Source of the DNA: Klebsormidium nitens
Lineage: Eukaryota > Streptophyta > Klebsormidiophyceae > Klebsormidiales > Klebsormidiaceae
Direction of reading: 5' to 3'
DNA: 54,913 bases
NCBI GenBank assembly: GCA_000708835.1
Contig: DF237533.1
Span: 1 to 54,913, forward strand
Shown: positions 10,377-20,700 of the stretch, one piece after another
Layout: each line of letters starts with the position of its first letter
Position numbering within the stretch: position 1 is the first letter of the stretch
Notes under the pieces: model-generated
What the model saw: only the letters and a program-made list of their open reading frames with translations
The model's database searches: none
What the model was told of the DNA's origin: nothing
Translations under genes and position numbers: made by a program

Positions 10377-12267
10377 CTAGAAAGAAGAGTAGCTCTAAAG
10401 CTTGTCAGTTTCGATGCGCTGACAATGCAGTATTCGAAGCACGTGTCAGAAGGGCGGACAGCCTTTGCTCCTGGGGCCAGCTCCCAAGCACCTAAGAAGG
10501 ACGAGAAAACTGCTGATGCAAGGAGCAAGGAACCAGAGATAGTTGTGCTCAACACCGCAGCCAATGTGGTAAGCTGCTCTCATTCTCGCTTCGTCGGCTC
10601 TTTTCATCATATGTCATCCAGGGATTCATCAACGGGCTGGACTCGTTCAGCTTTTGTATGAATTGCAGAGACTTGCTGCTTTTTGAAGCCTGGCATGCTT
10701 CTCGAACATGAGCCCCGTGGATATTGCACTTCATGCCCTCTGTTCGTGACCACACAAAGATTTTGCGCGCTTACTGAGTTTCAAACTTCCAAGTGGCGAA
10801 CTCTAGAAAGCTTCAATATGCTGCTTTCCTTGCAACCAGATACTACAAACTCTACCAGAATGTTAGTTGGCAGCATCTGTCGTGTCTGCGCTGAGTCCCG
10901 TTGTATTGTACAGGTTAAGGGCTGGTTAGAAGCAGAGGGAGGGTCGGACGCCGAGGAAGACGCCCTGCCCGAACCAGAACTGCGGCCCCCAAGGTTTGGG
11001 CACCTGATCAGCAAAACACAAGCATCCTTAATGTGCCCATGATTTTGAACTTTAGAGCTGGGGCCCCTAAGCTTGCTCCACTCAGACTCTCCATTGTCGC
11101 GCACCGGAGTCTGTCCACTTCTCTCCTTAATTGCCTGCCTTGATTACCCATGAGCTGGGGGTCAGAAAAGCTGACTGCTTGAATTCAATGCCATTGTTTG
11201 CAGGCACTGTGTACAGTCCCTGTTGGCATGTGGAACCTCGCGCCATTTTTTCCTCCGCCCTTCGTTCTGTTCTGTCCATATTGCTGCATAATATGCTCCC
11301 AATCTCGAATCTTCTCACATGACAACAAAAACAATTGCTTGTCAGAAAGAGTCCCTTTGTTTGAGCCCTCTTTTGACGGCCCAGATACAAGGTAATTGAT
11401 CCTCGTTTAGATATGAGTCTGTTAAGCAGATAAATGCCAAATGTTAGCCAGAAGAAGGTTGTCTTCTCCTCGGTGGAAGAAGACAGTCTCAGACTGCTGG
11501 ATCGGGAGTTGCTGGGACTGGCTCCTCTGGTAAAAAAATGGAAAATTCGCGAAACAGGTTGAGAATGCTTTGCAGTACGCGGCATGGGCTTCCACTTTCT
11601 AGTCAGCAGACACTTACGGGAAAAACTTTTGCTGTAAAGCTTTGGAAAGCAGTGGTCATGTGACCGGGCTGTTTGACAACCCGAGCAGTCGCAAAATTTC
11701 ACCACAAAGTTTTGAAGCAAAAGGCCTTCAGTACACTCAAGAAGTTGACCCTCACTTGATCGTGGAAGCTTGTCTTGGATTGTTCTCTTTTGAAAAGCCT
11801 ATTCCCTCTCTTGTAAAGTACCCTCATCTATTTCTCGAGTCCGCCCTAGATGATCAACTCAATCGTTCTTGGAGTAGATATGTGCTCAATCGACGCTGAC
11901 TTTCTGCAGGCTTGGTCTTGGAGCAAAGTACCTTCCCCACGCCAAAGTGTCCAGCAACATGGGTACGTTAGAGAAACGCCTGAGGGCGAAGATAGACACG
12001 TCAGCAAGGCAAGGCTCGGGAGAAGATGCAGAAGCCGATGCGGCATCCAGGAAGAGAAAAGCGGAGGGCAAAGCGAGAGATGGCTCAAATGGTGCCAACG
12101 TTGTTGAAAAGATAGGTGATACGGATACTGACGAAGACGAGGAAGAGGGACGAGGAGGTCGAGGCGGCGCCTTCCAAAAGAAACAGAGGGGCTTGCCTGC
12201 TTTTGAGGTAATGCAGTCGAAAAAGGCCAAAAAGAAGAAGAAAAAGAAGCGAGAGGAGGTTGGCTGA
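10377..12267 (+). CDS. Lys-rich, probably nuclear/nucleolar protein (partial model)
   Basis: Three exons join cleanly: 10377-10568, 10914-10993 and 11910-12267 (210 codons including the TGA). The first is charged (LERRVALKLVSFDALTMQYS) with a Lys/Glu/Asp linker. The second is acidic (WLEAEGGSDAEEDALPEPEL). The third begins RLGLGAKYLPHAKV across the splice, continues with EKRLRAKI, an Asp/Glu-rich stretch (DTDTDEDEEEG), a short Gly-Arg stretch and a C-terminal Lys run (KKAKKKKKKKREE). Alternating acidic and Lys blocks suggest a nucleolar or ribosome-biogenesis protein; this is inference. The 5' exons are uncertain: a short exon at 8679 may belong, and a frame at about 10282-10376 was not assigned. 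An open cassette at 11448-11529 lies within the last intron. Confidence 0.55.
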
Positions 12268-14095
12268 TAGAGTACGGTATTAACCGGAGGTCGTTGTCGT
12301 GGTATTTCTTTGCAACCTGCTCACTTTCGTCCTAACCTTTGTTCGGTCGGATGTGCACATGCAAGCGGCTTTTGTGCATCACTTGTCAGCACTCGTTTGA
12401 AGAACCTAGGCTACACACAAATTGAATGTCGGAACGCGATAGAACACAACCTAGCTTAAGTTATAACAATTATAAGAGTGAATAGCACGACTCGTACTAG
12501 ATAAGGCAGCTAGCCTGGCACCGTCCGGGCCGGCAACAGCTAGCTAGATGATCAAAGTCGCTTGCATTGATCGTTGTGTTAAAACCGCGTCAGCCTGAGT
12601 TCCGGCATGCACGTGACCTCAATGCAATGATCCGCATGTGACTTAAAGCATTTCGATCCATACTAATGCGCATGCATGGTTGGCCTGGCAGCGGCGGCGG
12701 CCATGCTCAGCCGGCCCACATGCAAACCCACCAACTATGTGCAAGCATGGGCCCCGACTCGATCTAGCCCGGCCATGGCTAGACTAAGATTCATTCAAAT
12801 CCAACAGGAACGGCTGAGCTTCATGCATGTACAGAGTCGTGACACAAGCTTGCGCCACGGTCCAAACAATCGAGTGATGAAACCAATCTGCCAATCTAGC
12901 GCTTCAAGATGCGAATATCCGCTGCCCGGATAGGATGGATACCAAATCTGTCTGCATGTGAGTGTCCGGCGATTGCGCCACACCGTCAAGACAAGTGGGC
13001 TGAAACTCTAGAAACCATGCCGCAGGCCCGCTGCTGCAGAGCCGTGCTTGGTTGCGCAAGCCTGGAGCTTATCGATGTGTGCACGAAAAATACAACGATA
13101 AGCCTCAGCGCCCTCACCAACTGCCACCGTGCACTTGGCATACCGTCCTTAGGAAGTGGCTAGGAGGAAATGGCACTCCAAAGAACGGATGGTTGGCGTG
13201 TCGTCCGCTGAAAGTTTACTAATGACAAAGTGAAGACCTGCCAGACGCCTACCCTTTGATTTGTACCAATTCTTCACAACATTTGATCAAAGATGGTCAT
13301 ATAACTTCCTCTGCGAGCCAAAGACAGCATTTTTTGCACCTGGGATATGCAGACAAGCTCCGAGGATTCGGCCAACTTCAAATCTTCGACTCTGATTGTC
13401 GAGACGAACGAGATGCGCCTCCTTCACTAACGCAAAGAGCAGCTCAATGCTCCAGGATAGAAAGTATACGTCTCGCCGAAATCAAGGCATCCTCAATGAG
13501 GTCACGAACCAAACTGTACAGTCATCTCAACCTAGCCTACCCTCCAAGCGGCTCCGTGGCCTTCCACGATCCTCATAGCTGCAAAAAAGCCAAAATTGTC
13601 TCAATTCGAGAAGCTCGTAACTTAGCGATAGCAGTTTTGAGCGAGTTACAGGGAGGGGGTGCAAGTTGCAACAAAAATTCTGCAGGAGCTGGACAGATGG
13701 AGGCAAGTGACTGGTAGCAAAGTAATATCACTCAGATGCGGAAGAATTGTTGTGACTTCGGATCTAGCAAGAAGCCCAGCCCCGTTCATCCACGAGGCTG
13801 TCACTTCTCACCACAGGCTCTATCCAAAGGAAATGGTTTCTGGCTTTTCTATCATAAGCGCTTAACAGCCCCCTCAAGACTAACCCAAATAAGCTGTTCA
13901 ACTGACAAAGCAGTGGCTACAGACAAGCTTAGCTGGCTTGGCTCCCACCAAGCGAGTCAACACGCATCTTCTGGGCATCTCCTCAGATTCGTGGAAATGT
14001 CTGATAAGTCTTGAAACAATCCTTTCAAAGGCGCGACCAAGATAATGAAACAACTCAGCGAGAGGAAATCAAGGACTACTGGACCTCTGCCCGAC
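12268..14095. other. Convergent intergenic region, no supported gene
   Basis: About 1.8 kb between the stop of the Lys-rich protein gene and the stop of the Y14 gene, which are transcribed towards each other. Only short open frames with unstructured composition were seen. The motif GTACGGTATTAA occurs at 12273-12284, and CATGC-rich sequence lies at 12600-12860. No repeats or RNA genes were recognised. Confidence 0.5.
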
Positions 14096-17000
14096 TCACT
14101 CTCTTCGGGGGGGCTGCTTGAGGGACCGCAGCGCAGAGTTGCTGAAGGCCCAGCCAACGCGGATGGTCTGGGTGAGCATTTCCGCCCCATCTAGTTCTGC
14201 GATCGCCTTGGCTGCCTCCGCCTTCGTTTCGTACTCGATCAAAGCGTAACCCTGCACAGACCAAACCGAGAAACGCGTTATCCACGATGACCAAACGCTA
14301 TTTTGATTCAAACCAACCAGCGTGGCCTGGTCGCAGGGCGCCCAAACAACCAGAAAATACTCCTTCGACGATATCCTTGCCTGGTGGGGTTAGAATCAGA
14401 CCGTTTAGTCTTTGGTCTCCAATCTCTTAGTTTCTCTGGTCTCAGATGTCTCTTTTTCTCTGGTCTCAAATCCGTACGCAGGTACGCAGCACGCAGTTTA
14501 TCCGAGCCCGATTGCTTCCTCGGTGAGAGAAAGATGTTATAGATTGCAAAGTCTGATTGGCGGTCAGAATTTGGCAGTACCGTTGGATTTGATAACAAGT
14601 ATTCCAAACAGGTTTCCGAAACAGCAAGGACGTTCACAACAAATGAACTTATTGACGAAGACTTGAGCGTCTCAACAACCTGAAGCCAAGCCAGCTTCCA
14701 TCCTGGATAATGGGCAGAAGGTCAAGGGAATGGCGGTTGGGGACAGGACTGCAACTAGGCTGTACGTCAATCTGGGACTCTCGCAAATAGGTTCGAACCT
14801 ACTTGTCATCAAGACCCGTTCCAGAGCGTGCCTCCGGTCGACGCAGTGTCTATCTGCGGGCTCTAACCAAAATATCCAGAGCCGAAGAATTTTGAAAGAG
14901 TCAACCAAACAAAAGCATTAAGCTTCGCCATCCTAAGCCTCCTAGATACCCGGACTTTATCCCAGCCAAAAAGAATCGAACAATCCCCCCCGACCTCTGC
15001 CTCACCTTGACGAATCCCGTCCTACGATCCAAATTGAGGTGCAAATTCTTGATCGTCCCAGCCTCGCCAAATGCCTCATGGATATCGTCCTCTGCCGCCT
15101 CCTCATGCACGCCAGTAACTAGAATGATGTAACCCTCCACAGCTGCACAGGACGAGTTCTGACCATCACTAGGTGGTTTGCTTATAGCAGGCATTGTTAA
15201 CTTATGCTAAGCTTCCTCAGGTATGCCAGTTTCGATGATGCACGGAAAAGCTCTGACCATCATCTGGTGGTTTCAGTGGATGAAATGACTAATTGCAGGC
15301 CTTGTTTGACCCACGGTAAGCTTTCTCAGAGACGTCAGCAACTACGACGATGCATTTCCTGGTGCTTGGGAAGAGAACTTGACCTAGAGCGCGGCAAAAC
15401 AATTGAACGAGCAAGCGCCAGCTGTCACTAGGGAGCAAAAAGGGCCAGATACATGGAAACGACAGCCTTCCGCTTGATATCCAGATGGACAATTGACCTG
15501 TGTCAATGGCGGAGCAGCTTGCAGCTACAGTCTCCACTCTTCTTTACCCTTAAGCTCAAGGAAACAACCACCAATGAGTTTCGCAGAGGATGCCAGAAGC
15601 TTCAAATCCAAGAAAGTGGTAGATGTATTGACCAGATCGCTTTTCGCTTAATGGATCTAAAAGGCCAAGTGACCTGTCTATCGAAGGTTCCTGCTTGTTT
15701 GGGGGGCTGTGAAAGACTCTCCATCACACGTAATGTCTAGCCGACCATGTTTTCCTTCCCCAACGCAAGGTCCAGACTTCTATCCGACCTGTGAAGGCAT
15801 ACAGAAGCTCAGGTGCAGAGTCCCTCACATTTTGCAGGCCCAGGCCCTGCCCCAGCCCGTAACGACTCGTATTGACCACCTTGCCTGTCGCCCCTCTCAT
15901 TTGCAGAGTCCTTAAAACCACGCCCTTTGGTTTTCAGGCCCCCTGCAAGAACGTCCCAATTTGGTCAGAGTTGGACGCAAGTATGACGGTAGAAAGTGCT
16001 TAAAGGTCCATCTTGGTGACTGTTTTCGGATTCGATTCTCAGGGCTCATCAGATAAAACTGTAGGCCTTGTACAAACTTTCTAGCACCAAGTCTGGAAGG
16101 AATTTCTGGTATACTCGACCTGTGCGACCCATCTTCGGTCATTTGATCCAAGAGGAGCAACTGTGAGGACCTCAAGGAGAAATAGATGCAAGTAACTGTC
16201 GCTGTCGACCGGCGACCACGCTGCCGGTTGATTTTCAAGAAATAGGGTTCAAAAGAGTGCTCGTGAGGAGACAGAATATTTATCTTGGAGGAGCGAGGGC
16301 TTTGCAAATTTGAGACACCCCATGAGAGGACAAGCTTTTCAAGAAATCAAGACACGTGAGCCTGTAAGATGGCAACAATATGCTAAGTGCTTTTTGTAAA
16401 ATGTTCAAGATTCCGCACCCTTGAGCCAAAAGAACATGTCTGTTGCTGGCGGTTTGCAGGGTCAGACTTTCAAAGAAGTTTAGAAGCCACATGCCTACTC
16501 GAGATTTGTCTCCGGAGGACTCGAGTTTCGCAGACACCAGATGAAGCACAATACAGTGAATTGTAACAAGTTTGAGCAATCAATGCAATAAGATAGAAAC
16601 TACTGCATGGGACAAAAGAAGAAACGAGCAATTTAGTGCGACACCTTTACCAATTAACAAAAGAATGCCCGTCCCAACAGCCAGAATAAGTTCGGCAGAA
16701 AAGCCATACAATCACTGAAGGGAAGGTCTGCTGGTCAGAAACATGCTGAGCGCTGATCGTTGAAAACAACTTGGCTTGTAGTGAGTGAATTGACTCAACT
16801 GAAGAAATCAACAAGGCGAACTTGATCCTGTGTGTTTTACCGCCTCTAACTGAAAGAGGACAATCCCAAGGCACGCCTTTAAACACCTCTTCTAGACCAC
16901 TGCGCTCACATCTAACTGCAGATGTTTCATCAACCAGCGTGCTATCAAAACTGCAGATTCCTAGGAGATTGCCTCCAAAACTGATGACCTTAACATGGGA

Positions 17001-17249
17001 ACTTTGAGGACGCTTTTTCCTTGGGCAAAAGCAGCAACAACAACCAGAAACTTGATTGCCTGCATTAAAACTGCTTCGGTACCTTCCATTCTCCATCAGA
17101 TAAGACAGAAGCAAATCGCTTGAACATTTTCTATCAATCTCACCTGCTTTTGGAGCCACGGGCTCGTCCTCCTCCATCGCTGCATCCTCTTCAAGCAGCT
17201 CGTCCTCCTCCACGCCATAGTCCACCGCGTCAACGTCAGCTGCGCTCAT
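14096..17249 (-). CDS. RBM8A: Y14/RBM8A, exon-junction-complex RNA-binding protein
   Basis: Minus-strand exons recognised: 17249-17144 (acidic N-terminus, [20 protein letters not shown], ending VAPKA), 15142-15006 and 14251-14096. The second and third carry one RRM: RNP2 in YIILVTGV, the Y14 signature [16 protein letters not shown], the highly conserved [20 protein letters not shown] spanning the splice, and the end TIRVGWAF. Y14 pairs with Magoh in the exon junction complex deposited on spliced mRNA; in the family the RRM faces Magoh rather than RNA. Phases join 1-1 and 0-0, giving 132 residues for these three exons. Y14 usually has a basic RLRS-type linker between the acidic part and the RRM. 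I could not find it; it may be an exon in the 2 kb intron, with GRYRSSF near 17080 as a weak candidate. The C-terminus ends SLKQPPRRE and lacks the usual longer RS tail. Confidence 0.9.
15112..15345. repeat. Degenerate tandem repeat at the Y14 RRM exon border
   Basis: Segments of about 100 bases recur next to the 5' end of the Y14 RRM exon. They share blocks such as CTCTGACCATCA(T/C)NTGGTGGTTT, GCAGGC(A/C)TTGTT and TAAGCTT(C/T)CTCAG, seen around 15160-15220 and 15250-15330, each followed by a GCCAGT/GTCAGCAACTACGACGATG-like block. The first unit overlaps the functional exon edge and acceptor; the others lie upstream in the intron. Confidence 0.6.
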
Positions 17250-17756
17250 GTTTGCACTATGAGTGGTGGTAGAGTCTCTACGTCAACCTGAGGCACAATA
17301 CAATAAACCTTGTGATTAAAAGGTCCCTCCAATTGCGCCCCTCCCTTCACCGTTCACGTCTAATCCGATCTGTTTTGATCAATAGGTAGGTGAATGCATT
17401 CTGTCGTCAAGAGCAGAACTCTGTGCTAGCTCGTTCTGGCCTTTTTCTCGAGCCAGAGGTTTGACAGTCGTTAACGACGGGTTATCATAGAGAGCTCTTA
17501 ACACAGCCACTCTGCAGATTTATTGGAGGTAGATTTGTAATTTCTAGGTGTGTCAAAACAACAATGTCATCCAGATGACCTCGATCGAGCTGCAACTTCA
17601 AGTTCAAGTCTGGGCAGCATCTACGGTACCTAGGTAGCTCAACCTCAGCTGCTCATGAGTCATGTGTCATTGACGAGTTTCGTGGTTGAGGGCGCATGAT
17701 TGTTGAGAGGGGCTGAGAGGGACTGAGAGGGGCGCTGAGGGTTTCGATTGCTCACG
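17250..17756. promoter_or_regulatory. Divergent intergenic space between Y14 and ZIP genes
   Basis: Only 507 bases separate the ATG of Y14 (minus) from the ATG of the ZIP gene (plus), so both promoters and 5' leaders must lie here. Visible features are purine-rich direct repeats just before the ZIP start (GAGAGGGGCTGAGAGGGACT, about 17704-17723), probably in the 5' UTR. No clear TATA box was identified. Confidence 0.5.
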
Positions 17757-20700
17757 ATGAACTCATGGCGTCCCCTCCTTCTCCTAGCCACTGTGTTACT
17801 CTGCAGTATCCAATCTTCCGGTGCGGTCCATGGCCTGGGGGGAGAAGGCTACTCGCTCTGGACCGGCGATGAAAAGGCACACAAGGCGCCAGCGCATAAT
17901 TGTGCAGGAGACCACAATCACGAGGGCCATCATCACGACGATCATGCTGCAGGGCACATTCACACTCCTGAAGAGGTAGCTGGACACGGCCATGACGAGC
18001 ACGCTCATGGGGCCCATTCACATCGTGCTCATTCTCATGGCGGCCATTCGCATGTTGCTCATTCTCATGGAGATCACTCACATGGTGCTCATTCGCACGG
18101 CGCTCATTCGCACGGTGGCAATTCGCACAGCCACGCTCACGGTCATGATCACGCACACAAGCATGATGGAGGGGTGTCGGAGCACGGCCGTCCTAAGACT
18201 CTTGAAGAATTGGAGCTAGAGGAGATGGCGAACTACGGCCTCTCAGCAGCTGTCGAAGAGGAGGACTACAAGCCGCCATCGACTTGGGATAAGCTGGCGG
18301 CGGGGCTTGGTCAATCTTCTTGGGGTGAGATCCTTGTTTGGTGATTGTGTTCTCTCCCTCTGTTCATTTGTTGGCGGCTTCTGTTCATTTTGCCATCTGA
18401 TTTGCACGCTAACGCTCATTGTATGTAGAAGCTTGAGGTTCAGGATTGTTGAAAGCAGGCCAAAGTCCACATTGCAACTGATTCGCGAACCTCATAGGTT
18501 CATATCGCGACGTCAATGAGCGAGAGCAATCTGAAATCTTGGTCATGTGCACTCCCGAAGCAGACAGAAGAAGACGTACAAGTAAGAGATCTGAGTCTTC
18601 ATTTCTATCTTTGCAATGCAGGCACTTGGACTATGGCGATGGGAAGCTCTCTGGCCGTTAGCCTCTGCTCGCTGATCTGTCTGATCATCCTGCCCTTCAT
18701 TTTGAGAGAAGGACAGACTCCCTCCGAGGGCGTTGTGAGGATACTAACAGGCTTTGGGGTAGGTTGGCCTGTTTTACCTGAAATCTTGGTTTACCAACAG
18801 TTCTTCACTCTGTCATCGTATGAATGCTTTGATCGATGAATGCCCAAGCATGTGGAACCGGTTTCCTTACAGGGGCTTATCCATTCAGGATTGCTCTCAA
18901 GATTCTCCAGCAGATCTTCATCTATTGGCCCCATTTGGCGCTCGTTGTTCGACAACAACCATACATTGGCTTTGGTCAAACCCAGAATCCTGCAATCCCA
19001 TGAAAGCCTCTTCTTCACCAATCCTTGCTTCCAAGCTGACATTCTGGTTAACACTCCACAAGATAGGCTCCATTTCCAGCACTTGTTCCAAGACAACTGC
19101 ATAGCTTTGTAAAACTTACCATTCTTACACAGACCACAGGGTGACTAAAGTAGAGATGTAGCAATCAATTGACACTCATGGTCACAAGTGTCAATCAAAT
19201 CAACATAGCGCGCACTCTTTCAAAAAGTAGGAGCCAGACACTCTCTCCTCCTTTCTGATCCAGGCTGAGATCATCCCGGCAGAGCGCCAAACAATGATTC
19301 GACGAAAGGATAATCAAGCCCCTCTTGGATCAACCAAGTCTCACTCTCCTTTTCCCCATTCACTGGTCCATCCGTTAACCCAGTTTACAACAAACCGGGC
19401 CTAAACTCTCTCTTCCAAACCCACTTTCACAGGCGGGAGCGATGGTTGGGGACGCGTTCCTGCACCAGCTGCCCCACGCTTTCAACTCTGGCGGAGCCCA
19501 TTCACACGGGGGCCATACACACGATCACGGCCACGATGAGGCGCACGGGCATGACCATGGGAGCGGGGGCCATGCGCACTCTATCCAGGACCTCTCGGTG
19601 GGCTTAGCTGTGCTAGGTGAGGCGAATAGTTTGTCGGTTTTTCTTCCTTTCGTGGTATTATGGTTGCGGTGAAGCCCCGGGATCCCTTTGGCGCGGATGT
19701 TTCGGCCTCGCGGATGACAGACTTTAGGACGGCCAGTGTTTTCCCTCTTGGATTGCTGACCGACTGGGGAAACTAGGATTGGACTGCCTGGTGTCATGCT
19801 TGTTGAAAAGGGAAAGCGGTGAAACATGTGAGATCTGGAGGAACATCTTCCTTTTCGTTTGTGACGTTCAAGCTTGATGGGGTTAGTGAGGACATCTCGA
19901 CAGAAGGCCTGGAAGAAAGAGGACAGAAAATATAGAAAAGGACCACCGAATTTGGAGAAGAGAACGCGCCTTGGATAGATCTTTTCCACAAGCCTCGCCC
20001 ATTGCGGGCAGCAAAGCTCATCACAGTTTGCCCCTGCAGTTGGCTCCATCGTCCTATCTTTGGTTGAGGGAAGCGAATGATAGCCGTCAGTGCAAATGAT
20101 GACTTGCAGAGAGTAAGAGAATTTCTGCAATTCTCCTTCGCTGCTCCCTCCCTTTTTTGTCTGCAAGATTCGAGACAAAGTTTAACGCAATAGCTGCGAT
20201 TATTCGTCGTGGACACTGGTTCATTTGGGGACGTCGAAGCAGTCACCTAAGCAATCTCCGAAGCGATGCGAAGCGAATCAGGCTCTGCTAGGGTAAATCT
20301 TAACAAAGCTTCCGGCTCTCATGCTGGTCCCTTCGCAACCCACAGCTCGTCGGTGTTCTCCACCTATGCGGATGGTTCCACTGTTCGAGAAGCGGTTTGT
20401 TATTTTGACTGCGTCGAAGACACTTCGAGAGCATGACATGTCTCCCATGAACGCGTCCCTTCGATGTCGCTTGCTGTGTTAAGACCCCTTTCAGTTGCGG
20501 CTCATCGCTGTTTCTCCACCACTGCAGTTGGTCTTACCGTTTCGTCCTTGTTGAGTGACCAGTCGTAATATCAGAAGCATTGAAGAAACACATATCAAGT
20601 TGTAGGACCCTCTCGACCAATTGCAGCCCAAAAGCTTCGTTCCTGTATGCCAAGCCGGTTTCCAATCTAACCGCATCGCTCTCATCTTATCTTTGCAGTT

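Noticed and set aside
13256-13717. 153-codon plus-strand frame
   Set aside because: Low-complexity Ser/Ala/Arg composition, no splice context and no recognisable motif.
16647-17143. Extension of Y14 exon 1 as one long frame
   Set aside because: A consensus donor (GCAG|GTGAG) ends exon 1 at 17144. The continuing frame has no Y14 similarity except a weak GRYRSSF, and is most likely intron.
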